Shown piece by piece: positions 1 through 5,645 of a stretch of 5,979 nt of DNA. Each line of letters begins with the position of its first letter. The stretch's first letter is position 1. The position numbers were made by a program, and so were the translations under genes. Origin of the DNA: Propionibacteriaceae bacterium (GTDB lineage: Bacteria > Actinomycetota > Actinomycetes > Propionibacteriales > Propionibacteriaceae); NCBI GenBank assembly GCA_030538175.1, contig JAUNUL010000190.1, positions 1-5,979 on the forward strand. The letters are read 5' to 3'. The notes beneath the pieces were generated by a model that worked only from the letters and a program-made list of their open reading frames with translations, ran no database searches and had not been told where the DNA came from.

Positions 1-638
1 TCGTGACCGCCACCGGACTGGCGAGACCGACGGCACATCGGCTCGCGGTGGCGCTGGAGCATCACCGCCTGGTTGGTCGCGACCTGCAGGGCCGCTTTGT
101 CCTCGGGCCTCGACTCGCTGAGCTCGCGTCGGCCGCAGGCGAGGATCGCCTCCTCGCGACCGCAGGCCCTGTGCTCGCCCGGTTGCGCGACATCACCGGT
201 GAGTCCACCCAACTTTTCCGCCGTCAGGGCGACCTGCGCATCTGCGTGGCGGCCGCCGAGCGGATGTCCGGTCTCCGCGACACCGTCCCCGTCGGCAGCC
301 AGTTGACGATGGCCGCAGGGTCTGCCGCCCAGGTCCTGCTCGCCTGGGAGGAGCCCGATCGCATGCAGCGTGGGCTGCGTGGCTCCCGCTATTCGGCGGT
401 CGCGCTCGCATCGGTACGCCGCCGTGGCTGGGCCCAGTCCGTCGGCGAACGTGAGGCGGGCGTTGCCTCGGTCTCCGCACCGGTGCGCTCTCCTTCCGGC
501 AAGGTCATCGCCGCGCTCAGCGTCTCCGGCCCGATCGAACGACTGTCCCGTCAGCCCGGGCGCCTGCATGCCCGTGCGGTCATGGCGGCGGCCGATCGGC
601 TCTCCGAAGTCCTGCGTCACAGCGGTTCCGAAGGCTGA
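1..638 (+). CDS. ndgR: IclR-family transcriptional regulator, NdgR/LtbR type, 5' end outside window
   Basis: This is a DNA-binding regulator of the IclR family whose N-terminus lies before the window. The frame is already open at base 1, and the GTG at 3-5 falls inside the helix-turn-helix, so it is not the start. Visible residues 5-19 (GLARPTAHRLAVALE) are the recognition-helix region, followed by the wing (GRFVLGPRLAELA, 30-42). The ligand-binding domain spans about 50-203, with the signatures LRDTVPVGS (91-99), AGSAAQVLLAWEEP (105-118) and RRRGWAQSVGEREAGVASVSAP (139-160, described by its ends). From memory these blocks are nearly those of Streptomyces NdgR and corynebacterial LtbR, known regulators of leucine (leuCD) and other amino-acid genes. 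About 25-30 residues should be missing. In relatives leuCD often lies next to this gene, which would place it left of the window. Family assignment is very secure and the orthology is likely. Confidence 0.9.
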   Translation, partial: VTATGLARPTAHRLAVALEHHRLVGRDLQGRFVLGPRLAELASAAGEDRLLATAGPVLARLRDITGESTQLFRRQGDLRICVAAAERMSGLRDTVPVGSQLTMAAGSAAQVLLAWEEPDRMQRGLRGSRYSAVALASVRRRGWAQSVGEREAGVASVSAPVRSPSGKVIAALSVSGPIERLSRQPGRLHARAVMAAADRLSEVLRHSGSEG

Positions 639-660
639 TTGCCCTTAAGCTCCAACGGTG

Positions 661-2151
661 ATGAGTGAGCCGCTCCCCACGACACCGCCCGCCGCGACGC
701 GCAGTGCTTCCGCGCCGTCCATCCCCCACACCCGCGGTTGGCTGCCCTGGACCTTGATCGGCTTTGTCGGCGCTGTCCTCGTCGCACTCATGGCCTTTGG
801 CGTCGGCTATCTCGAAGATGGCCCGCGTGGCTGGCTCGAACGCCACGCCGCTTGGACCCGCAACGCCACCGGTCGCTATGTCGCCCGCCTGAGCGCGCTG
901 CTCGGCTCGTTGCTGCTGTTCGTCGCCTGGTGGCGCCTGCGGCCGGTGAGCCAGGAACACTCGGAAGAATCACCCGGGCGCGGCGTACCGTATCGGCGCA
1001 TCGCGCTGCTGTGGACCCTGCCCTTTTGGCCCGTCCCCGCCTTGTTGACCGCGGATGCGTACGCCTATGCGGCGCAGGGCTGGCTGCTGCATCAGGGGCT
1101 TGACCCCTATACCTTCGCGATGGGCTATCCCAGTCCGTTCGCCGAGAGCATCTTTCCCACCTGGCGACCGACGACCGCTGTCTATCCCCCACTGGCGCTG
1201 CACCTGCAGCATGCGCTGGTCGACCTGACCGGCGCGCACCCCTATTGGGCGCCGGTCGCGATGCGCCTCATGGCCCTGGCCGGTTTCGCGCTGATGCTCA
1301 CCGTCGCCGGCCCACTCGCTCGCTCCGTCGGCGCCTCCGCGCGGTTCGCGGTGTGGTTCGTGGCGCTCAACCCCCTGCTGCTCATCCAGTTCGTCGGCGG
1401 TGCCCACAACGACGCCCTGATGGTGGGCCTGATCATGGTGGCACTGTGGCTGGCCCGGACCCGGTTCGGCCTGGTCACCGGCTGCATCGTGCTCGGCCTG
1501 GCCGCAGCGGTGAAACAGCCTGCGATCTTCGCCGGGCCAGGTGTGGTCCTGCTCGCAGTGCTCGGGGCGCAGCGTGACCCGCGGACGCCGATCCCGTGGG
1601 GACGCATCGTTCGCGGCATGGTCGTCGGCGGTGCCGTCGGGGCCGCCACCTTCCTCGCCGTCTCGGCCCCCCGCGGCCTGTGGTTCGGCTGGCTCGGCGA
1701 CAACGCCGGCTCCCCCAGCTTGGTGATCAACCACTCCCCGCTCAGTTGGCTCACCCAGGCTGCCCTCGCTGTTGGCGCCCCTGTGTCGGTCGTGGACACC
1801 GCGCTCACCGGCGTCTCTGCCGTCCTGACCATCGCCGCGTTCGTGTGGGTCACCAAGCGGTGGGCGTGGGACCGCCCCATGCGGTTCACCGCCGGTCTGT
1901 TGCTGGGGTTCGGGTTGCTGGGCGCTGCCATCCAACCCTGGTACATCCTGTGGGGTGGCCCCCTGGTCGCCTTCTGTCACCCGAGCCGGGGAGTGGTCCG
2001 GCTGGTCGGTGCCATCACCCTCACGCTGCTCGTTTCCGGGGTGCTGCAGGAATATCTCTCCCCCGCGATCGTGGTCCCCATCGGCGTCGTGATCGCCGTG
2101 CTCTGGTGGCGCTGGGGCGCCCGGATCACTGGGGTTGCCCAGCACCGCTGA
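661..2151 (+). CDS. mptB: MptB-like polyprenol-phosphomannose-dependent alpha-1,6-mannosyltransferase (GT-C membrane protein)
   Basis: A 496-aa polytopic membrane protein with roughly 11-13 hydrophobic segments (about 28-50, 75-92, 113-130, 200-218, 228-245, 251-266, 271-302, 318-335, 381-397, 408-440, 446-462, 469-484). The GT-C signature is clear. An acidic residue sits in the first outer loop (DAYAYAAQG, 132-140), followed by GLDPY (146-150), AHNDALM (248-254), KQPA (285-288) and QPWYILW (425-431). This set is typical of actinobacterial MptA/MptB, which add alpha-1,6-mannose from polyprenyl-phosphate-mannose to lipomannan-type glycolipids on the outer face of the membrane. ATG 661 is chosen as start. 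The GTG three bases upstream would add only one residue, and neither start has a clear ribosome binding site. It begins 22 bp after the regulator stop and may be co-transcribed with it. Substrate and linkage are inferred from the family. Confidence 0.85.
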   Translation: MSEPLPTTPPAATRSASAPSIPHTRGWLPWTLIGFVGAVLVALMAFGVGYLEDGPRGWLERHAAWTRNATGRYVARLSALLGSLLLFVAWWRLRPVSQEHSEESPGRGVPYRRIALLWTLPFWPVPALLTADAYAYAAQGWLLHQGLDPYTFAMGYPSPFAESIFPTWRPTTAVYPPLALHLQHALVDLTGAHPYWAPVAMRLMALAGFALMLTVAGPLARSVGASARFAVWFVALNPLLLIQFVGGAHNDALMVGLIMVALWLARTRFGLVTGCIVLGLAAAVKQPAIFAGPGVVLLAVLGAQRDPRTPIPWGRIVRGMVVGGAVGAATFLAVSAPRGLWFGWLGDNAGSPSLVINHSPLSWLTQAALAVGAPVSVVDTALTGVSAVLTIAAFVWVTKRWAWDRPMRFTAGLLLGFGLLGAAIQPWYILWGGPLVAFCHPSRGVVRLVGAITLTLLVSGVLQEYLSPAIVVPIGVVIAVLWWRWGARITGVAQHR

Positions 2152-2180
2152 CCCGCTGCCCAGCGGCCTCTGCGGGCCCC

Positions 2181-2216
2181 TTGGGGGCTGACACGGCCCT
2201 GCTAGGTTGGCGCCCA
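2181..2216 (+). promoter_or_regulatory. Probable glnS promoter giving a leaderless transcript
   Basis: A TAGGTT -10 hexamer lies at 2203-2208, and the A of the chosen ATG (2216) follows after 7 bases, exactly where transcription would begin. A TTGGGG -35-like hexamer lies at 2181-2186 with a 16-bp spacer. There is no Shine-Dalgarno sequence between them. The layout matches the common actinobacterial leaderless arrangement. A short GC-rich hairpin (GCCCC 2176-2180 with GGGGC 2184-2188) overlaps the -35. Start-site mapping is needed to confirm it. Confidence 0.6.
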
Positions 2217-3916
2217 TGACAGAGTCTGCCGGCGCCCCCGCACATTCAGATTTCATCCGCGCCCTCGTCCACCAAGACAACGCCCAGGGCACGTTCGGGG
2301 GACGTGTGCAGACCAGGTTCCCACCGGAGCCAAACGGCTATCTGCACATCGGCCACGCCAAGGCGATCGTCGTCGACTTCGGCATCGCCCGGGAGTTCGG
2401 CGGGGTCTGCAACCTGCGCCTCGATGACACGAACCCGGACACCGAAGAGTCCGAATACGTCCAGTCAATCATCGACGACATCGAGTGGCTGGGTTTCGAG
2501 CCACCACAGCCGACCCTGCACGCCTCCGACTATTTCGAGCAGCTCTATGAGTGGGCCGAGCTGATGATCGGCAAGGGGCTGGCCTATGTCGATGATTCCG
2601 ACGCCGAGACCATCTCGGCGCAACGGGGTGGTTATGGCCAGCCCGGCGTTGAGAGCGCCTTCCGCAACCGCGGCGCCGAGGAGAACCTCGACCTGTTCCG
2701 CCGGATGCGGGCGGGCGAATTCCCCGATGGGTCACGGGTCCTGCGCGCCAAGATCGACATGAACCACGAGAACATGCAGATGCGCGACCCGATCATGTAT
2801 CGCATTCGCCGCGCCCACCACTATCGGACCGGCGACCAGTGGTGCATCTATCCGACCTATGACTGGGCGCACGGCCAGAGTGACGCGATCGAGGGCGTCA
2901 CGCACTCGTTGTGCACGCTGGAGTTCCAGGACAATCGGGTGCTCTATGACTGGTATCTCTCCCAGCTCCCCCTGCCCGGTGACCGCCCCCGCCAGACGGA
3001 GTTCGCCCGGCTGGAGATCACCCACACGGTCACGTCGAAGCGACGGCTGCGCAAGCTGCTCGAGGACGGCGTTGTGGACGGTTGGGACGATCCTCGTATG
3101 CCGACACTCCGCGGCCTGCGCCGACGCGGGTTCCCGGCTGCGGCGATCACGGCTTTCTGTGACTACATCGGGGTGACCAAAACCAACTCACGGCAGTCGA
3201 TCGAACTGCTGGAGTCATTCGTCCGCCGCGAGCTCAACCGCACCGCCCAGCGACGGATGGCCGTCACCCGGCCGCTCAAGCTCATCCTGGACGACTGGCC
3301 GGTGGGCATCGACGGTGAGCCGCAGGTCGAGTGGTTCGAGGTCGTGAACAACCCGGAGAACCCCGAGGACGGTGTCCGCTCGGTCCCCTTTGCCGGCGAA
3401 CTGTGGATCGAAGCCGATGATTTCGCCGAGGTGCCCCCGCCCAAGTTCTTCCGTCTGTCCCCGGGCCGGGAAGTACGCCTGCGCGGGGCATACCTGGTCA
3501 CTGCGACCGGAGTGGACAAGGACGACGAGGGCAACGTGATCGCCGTCCATGCCACCCACGACCCGGAGTCCAAGGGTGGGAACGCACCGGATGGTCGGAA
3601 GGTGAAGTCGACGATGCACTGGGTCTCGGCCGCGCATGCGGTGGACGCCAATGTGGTGCTCTATAACCGACTGTTCACCGCCGAGGTGCCCGGCGAGCGC
3701 ACCGGCGAGCCGCTGGATGACCTCAACCCGGATTCCCGTGAGTTGCTCGTCGGCTGCAAGGTCGAACCTGCGCTGGCCGACACCGCCCCTGGTGAGGTCG
3801 TGCAGTTCGAGCGACTGGGCTATTTCGCCCATGACCCGAACGAGGCGATGCTGTTCCATCGCACGGTCGGACTGCGCGATGAGTGGGCCAACATCCAGAA
3901 GCGCCAAGGCAACTAG
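2216..3916 (+). CDS. glnS: Glutaminyl-tRNA synthetase (GlnRS)
   Basis: A cytoplasmic class Ic aminoacyl-tRNA synthetase of 566 aa (E. coli GlnRS is about 554). It joins glutamine to tRNA-Gln using ATP. The Rossmann catalytic domain carries PPEPNGYLHIGH (36-47, the HIGH motif), LRLDDTNP (67-74), the glutamine/ATP pocket region YPTYDWAHGQSDAIEG (212-227) and THSLCTLEFQDN (229-240). The second signature is VTSKR (272-276), where E. coli has VMSKR. DGWDDPRMPTLRGLRRRG (288-305) follows. The C-terminal anticodon-binding beta-barrels run from about 349 to 560 and include RQVPF-like RSVPFAGELWI (388-398), DGRKVK (459-464), HWVSAAHA (468-475) and the closing HRTVGLRDEW (548-557). No YqeY domain is fused at the end. 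ATG 2216 is preferred over TTG 2207 because a -10 box overlaps the latter. The gene stands alone between its own promoter and a strong terminator. Confidence 0.97.
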   Translation: MTESAGAPAHSDFIRALVHQDNAQGTFGGRVQTRFPPEPNGYLHIGHAKAIVVDFGIAREFGGVCNLRLDDTNPDTEESEYVQSIIDDIEWLGFEPPQPTLHASDYFEQLYEWAELMIGKGLAYVDDSDAETISAQRGGYGQPGVESAFRNRGAEENLDLFRRMRAGEFPDGSRVLRAKIDMNHENMQMRDPIMYRIRRAHHYRTGDQWCIYPTYDWAHGQSDAIEGVTHSLCTLEFQDNRVLYDWYLSQLPLPGDRPRQTEFARLEITHTVTSKRRLRKLLEDGVVDGWDDPRMPTLRGLRRRGFPAAAITAFCDYIGVTKTNSRQSIELLESFVRRELNRTAQRRMAVTRPLKLILDDWPVGIDGEPQVEWFEVVNNPENPEDGVRSVPFAGELWIEADDFAEVPPPKFFRLSPGREVRLRGAYLVTATGVDKDDEGNVIAVHATHDPESKGGNAPDGRKVKSTMHWVSAAHAVDANVVLYNRLFTAEVPGERTGEPLDDLNPDSRELLVGCKVEPALADTAPGEVVQFERLGYFAHDPNEAMLFHRTVGLRDEWANIQKRQGN

Positions 3917-3925
3917 CAGCAACGC

Positions 3926-3963
3926 AAAAGCCCGGATTCCTAGGAAAGGAATCCGGGCTTTTT
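3926..3963 (+). terminator. Intrinsic terminator of glnS
   Basis: A perfect 15-bp stem (AAAAGCCCGGATTCC 3926-3940 with GGAATCCGGGCTTTT 3948-3962), a 7-base loop and a run of five T at 3959-3963, starting 10 bases after the glnS stop. The A-run on the left arm means that it could also stop transcription arriving from the right, and so insulate glnS from the integrated element. Confidence 0.93.
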
Positions 3964-3969
3964 GACGAG

Positions 3970-4014
3970 TAGCCCCGACGGGATTCGAACCCGCGCTACC
4001 GCCTTGAGAGGGCG
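3970..4014 (-). other. Element attachment site: 3' fragment of tRNA-Glu (anticodon CTC)
   Basis: Read on the minus strand, this is the 3' part of a tRNA. It has most of the 5' anticodon stem (CGCC), loop CTCTCAA with anticodon CTC, the 3' stem GGCGG, a four-base variable loop TAGC, the T arm GCGGG/TTCGAAT/CCCGT, and an acceptor strand CGGGGCT with discriminator A. The arrangement and bases match bacterial tRNA-Glu. Going upstream, the match ends at the first anticodon-stem position (T where C would pair). No D arm or 5' acceptor strand (AGCCCCG expected) follows, so this is not a working tRNA. It is the copy left at one junction when a tyrosine recombinase integrates into the 3' half of a tRNA gene. 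The intact tRNA should lie at the far right end of the element. Confidence 0.85.
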
Positions 4015-4118
4015 AATCCGGAACCGCTGGGAAACGATGAAAATAAGTGAATAGTGAGATGACAAGGGTTTATGAGAGTTGGCCACGTTTGCTCGCGATG
4101 ACTGCCGGTGAACGTCTC

Positions 4119-4137
4119 GTGTACCCGATGTGTACCC
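4119..4137. repeat. Direct repeat of GTGTACCC, possible integrase arm sites
   Basis: Two identical octamers, GTGTACCC at 4119-4126 and 4130-4137, are offset by 11 bp (about one helical turn). They lie about 105 bp from the att core inside the element arm. Short direct repeats in this position are where tyrosine integrases bind arm-type sites. That role is inferred. Confidence 0.5.
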
Positions 4138-4177
4138 AAGAAACGACCCCCGGGGATTCCACCTCCCGGGGGTCGTT
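4138..4177 (-). terminator. Probable intrinsic terminator of the head-gene operon (minus strand)
   Basis: A perfect 13-bp stem, AACGACCCCCGGG (4142-4154) with CCCGGGGGTCGTT (4165-4177), and a 10-base loop. Read on the minus strand the stem is followed by TCTT, so that with the stem's closing TT the tract reads TTTCTT. On the plus strand no T-tract follows. It lies about 125 bp beyond the connector stop and before the att site, a sensible end for minus-strand element transcripts. Confidence 0.6.
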
Positions 4178-4179
4178 GT

Positions 4180-4204
4180 GATTGAGGGCTCTGGATCCTC
4201 AATC
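4180..4204. repeat. Inverted repeat in element arm
   Basis: GATTGAGG (4180-4187) is matched by CCTCAATC (4197-4204) around a 9-base spacer. Neither direction has a T-tract, so it is more likely a protein-binding site or an accessory hairpin than a terminator. The role is unknown. Confidence 0.4.
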
Positions 4205-4301
4205 GTTCGGCGCAGGTGGGTCTCAGCGGCAACAACTCCCCGGAGGGAAAAAAATCCGCTCGCCACCTTCACGGTGAAAGGGTGCCGTGTTGACGCCGAG
4301 G

Positions 4302-4634
4302 CTATTGGGCCCGCTGTCGGTAGCGGTGCAGGACGGCTTGCTCGAGGAGGGTGAATCCTTGAGTGCTGTAGGTGGTGGCGACGTTGCCGTCGTCGATGCT
4401 GACGCTCTTCGATGCCACGCCTTGGGGGTTGAGCATGCGGGCGGCGACGGAGAAGATCACGGCGGTGAGTTCCTCGTTGGGTTCGCCGGTCTCGTCGTAT
4501 CCGCGGCCTCGGGTGTAGGCGTGGACGGCCATTGAGGCGGTCCGGAGGACGATTTCAGCCCGGGGTTCCTCGATCCGGTCGGCTTCGCGGCCGAGCCAGT
4601 CGAGGAATAGCCGGGGCTTGCATTGCAGGATCAC
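4302..4634 (-). CDS. Phage head-tail connector protein, Gp19/Gp15/Gp42-like
   Basis: A 110-aa small alpha-helical protein. The N-terminal helix region has FLDWLGR (10-16), then a helix with RAEIVLRTASMAVHAYTRGRGY (25-46, described by its ends), a second helix AVIFSVAARMLNP (58-70) and a closing GFTLLEQAVLHRYRQRA (93-109). The pattern (Ala-rich helix ending in AYTRGRG, then a ..RMLNP.GV turn, a short beta stretch and a final LL..LHRYR helix) is that of actinophage Gp19/Gp15/Gp42-type connectors. These form a ring under the portal where a tail or neck docks. GTG 4634 is chosen because it overlaps the capsid stop as GTGA and no Shine-Dalgarno precedes it, which implies translational coupling. 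The frame stays open upstream, but any longer start would run deep into the capsid gene. It is the last gene before the att site. Confidence 0.75.
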   Translation of the reverse strand: MILQCKPRLFLDWLGREADRIEEPRAEIVLRTASMAVHAYTRGRGYDETGEPNEELTAVIFSVAARMLNPQGVASKSVSIDDGNVATTYSTQGFTLLEQAVLHRYRQRAQ

Positions 4635-5518
4635 GCGGCACCGATGTTGTTGAAGATGACGATGGCGTCGGGGTTCGTGGGCTTGGCGTCCCAACGGCCG
4701 ACCACCCGGATTGCCAGGGTGTCGTGGTCGGCGTACGTCTGATCGAGGATCTTGATCGACGGTGCAGCGTCACGGACCACGGTGATATGGCTCGGGGAGA
4801 CCAGGGCGGCCTTCCGGGCGGGGAGGCGGTCGGTGAGGATCGGGGTGATCCCGAGCAGCGGGGAGCCCAGGCCGGTCTGGGTCTCGGGGCTGAGGATGTA
4901 GCGGCCATCGGCGTCCTTGGTGCCGCGGATCGCGAGATAGTCGGCGGCGGACACGAACAGCTTGAGCCCGGTCGCGGGGACATGCTTGGCGACGAGCTTC
5001 CCGAGGCCGGCGAGGATGGCGTCGAGGTCCAGGGCGTCGGTGGCGAGGTCGACGCTCTGGGTGCCGGTGAAGCCGAACAGGCCCTGAGGGGTCGATGCTC
5101 CGTCACCGCCAGCGCCGAGGAAGTGGGTGTCGATCTTGGCGGCCACGTCGGCGACCAAGCGGTCCTTGATGGCTTGGTCGAGATTGATGATCGACTGGCG
5201 GGCGAGTTCGGAGGAGTACTTCGAGATCACCTTGATCGACTTCATCGTCGAGGGCATGAGCTCCACCTCGTCGAAGGCATAGTCGACATCATCGATGAGC
5301 TCGTTCTCGCCGAAGAACGAGAGGCTCGATGCCTTCGAGGTGGCCCCGACGGGGAGGCGGACCGGCGAGGCGGATTCGATGATCCGGACGCCGGAGGACA
5401 GGAAGGTCGAGGCCTGTTCGAGCGGCTGGATCAGCGTCTTGATGACCTGCTCGGCGGTGAGTTCGGTAGCGGCGACGGATCCGGTCGCGGCGGTCGTGGT
5501 CTGGGCGGCCAGTGCCAT
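4631..5518 (-). CDS. HK97-fold phage major capsid protein
   Basis: A 295-aa protein with the layout of an HK97-type shell protein. A short N-arm (1-35) is followed by the E-loop region around SSGVRIIESASPVRLPVG (41-58), the spine-helix block FDEVELMPSTMKSIKVISK (82-100) and ELARQSIINLDQAIKDRLVADVA (104-126, described by its ends). GAGGDGASTPQGLFG (135-149) closes the helix. The A-domain follows (about 165-245, including AADYLAIRGTKDADGRYIL at 191-209), and then the final P-domain strands (DTLAIRVVGRWDAKPTNPDAIVIF, about 266-289, described by its ends). ATG 5518 has a good ribosome binding site, AGGAG at 5525-5529, six bases upstream. Unlike HK97 itself there is no roughly 100-residue N-terminal delta domain, so scaffolding is probably supplied by a separate protein, possibly the partial gene at the right edge. 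Long open frames on the opposite strand are GC-driven shadows. Confidence 0.88.
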   Translation of the reverse strand: MALAAQTTTAATGSVAATELTAEQVIKTLIQPLEQASTFLSSGVRIIESASPVRLPVGATSKASSLSFFGENELIDDVDYAFDEVELMPSTMKSIKVISKYSSELARQSIINLDQAIKDRLVADVAAKIDTHFLGAGGDGASTPQGLFGFTGTQSVDLATDALDLDAILAGLGKLVAKHVPATGLKLFVSAADYLAIRGTKDADGRYILSPETQTGLGSPLLGITPILTDRLPARKAALVSPSHITVVRDAAPSIKILDQTYADHDTLAIRVVGRWDAKPTNPDAIVIFNNIGAA

Positions 5519-5524
5519 GGGGTT

Positions 5525-5529
5525 CTCCT
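5525..5529 (-). promoter_or_regulatory. Shine-Dalgarno of the capsid gene
   Basis: AGGAG on the minus strand, six bases before ATG 5518. It is the clearest ribosome binding site in the window and fits a highly translated gene. It fixes the capsid start. Confidence 0.8.
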
Positions 5530-5543
5530 AGAGAGTCAGCGAT

Positions 5544-5561
5544 TTTGCGGGATCCCGCAAA
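5544..5561. repeat. Perfect 18-bp palindrome in the capsid leader
   Basis: TTTGCGGGATCCCGCAAA reads the same on both strands. It lies 26 bases upstream of the capsid ATG and ends 14 bases before its ribosome binding site. It could be a dimer-binding operator, or a 7-bp hairpin with a GATC loop in the capsid mRNA leader. Which of the two cannot be told from sequence. Confidence 0.55.
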
Positions 5562-5592
5562 GGGGTTTTCGCTGGCCGCCAGGACCACAAAC

Positions 5593-5623
5593 GAAGGGGC
5601 ACGGAATCAGTCCATGCCCCTTC
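5593..5623 (-). terminator. Strong hairpin between small gene and capsid gene, possible attenuator or terminator
   Basis: GAAGGGGCA (5593-5601) pairs with TGCCCCTTC (5615-5623). On the minus strand the stem continues through a G-U wobble and three more pairs (GGA/TCC) to a 5-base loop, giving about 13 pairs. Only a weak GTTTG follows on the minus strand, so termination would be partial at best. It could divide expression of the upstream genes from the capsid gene, or protect a processed capsid mRNA. Confidence 0.5.
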
Positions 5624-5645
5624 ATTGTGTCATACCCCCTAGGGG

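Larger units (their letters stand above)
4015..4301. other. Non-coding arm of the integrated element between att site and head genes
   Basis: 287 bases without a supportable gene. Next to the att core is an A/T-richer tract (about 4031-4080) unlike the flanking GC-rich DNA. After it come two GTGTACCC direct repeats (4119-4137), a 13-bp GC-rich hairpin (4142-4177), an 8-bp inverted repeat (4180-4204), seven A in a row (4248-4254) and a small imperfect inverted repeat just past the connector stop (about 4264-4284). A 110-codon minus-strand open frame crosses this area, but it also runs through the tRNA fragment and the glnS terminator, so it is not a gene. The position suggests an attP arm plus the transcript end of the head operon. 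Confidence 0.6.

Noticed and set aside
3..5. GTG as start of the IclR regulator
   Set aside because: It lies inside the helix-turn-helix domain. The frame is open to the window edge and family members have about 25-30 more N-terminal residues.
2152..2188. Terminator for the mannosyltransferase gene
   Set aside because: Two small hairpins (CCGCT/AGCGG at 2153-2166 and GCCCC/GGGGC at 2176-2188) are present, but stems are only 5 bp and no T-tract follows.
2207..2209. TTG as start of glnS, adding three residues
   Set aside because: It overlaps the -10 box, and the ATG at 2216 fits a leaderless start better.
970..2292. 440-codon minus-strand open frame
   Set aside because: It is a shadow of the membrane protein gene. 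The product is Gly/Pro/Gln/Arg-rich without domain character and runs through the glnS promoter.
3970..4046. A complete functional tRNA on the minus strand
   Set aside because: There is no D arm and no 5' acceptor strand complementary to the CGGGGCT end. Only the 3' part is present.
3940..4272. 110-codon minus-strand open frame over the att region
   Set aside because: It reads through the tRNA-Glu fragment and into the glnS terminator, with no domain and no ribosome binding site.
4248..4284. Terminator directly after the connector stop on the minus strand (imperfect repeat plus seven T)
   Set aside because: The stem is interrupted and lies about nine bases from the T-run, so it does not form a canonical terminator. 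The hairpin at 4142-4177 is better.
4130..4354. 74-codon plus-strand open frame across the arm hairpins
   Set aside because: It passes through two hairpins and into the connector gene antisense, with no recognisable product.
4635..4694. 20-residue N-terminal extension of the connector (ATG 4694)
   Set aside because: It would overlap the capsid C-terminus by over 60 bases and has an Arg/His-rich, non-family sequence. GTG 4634 gives the usual stop-start overlap.
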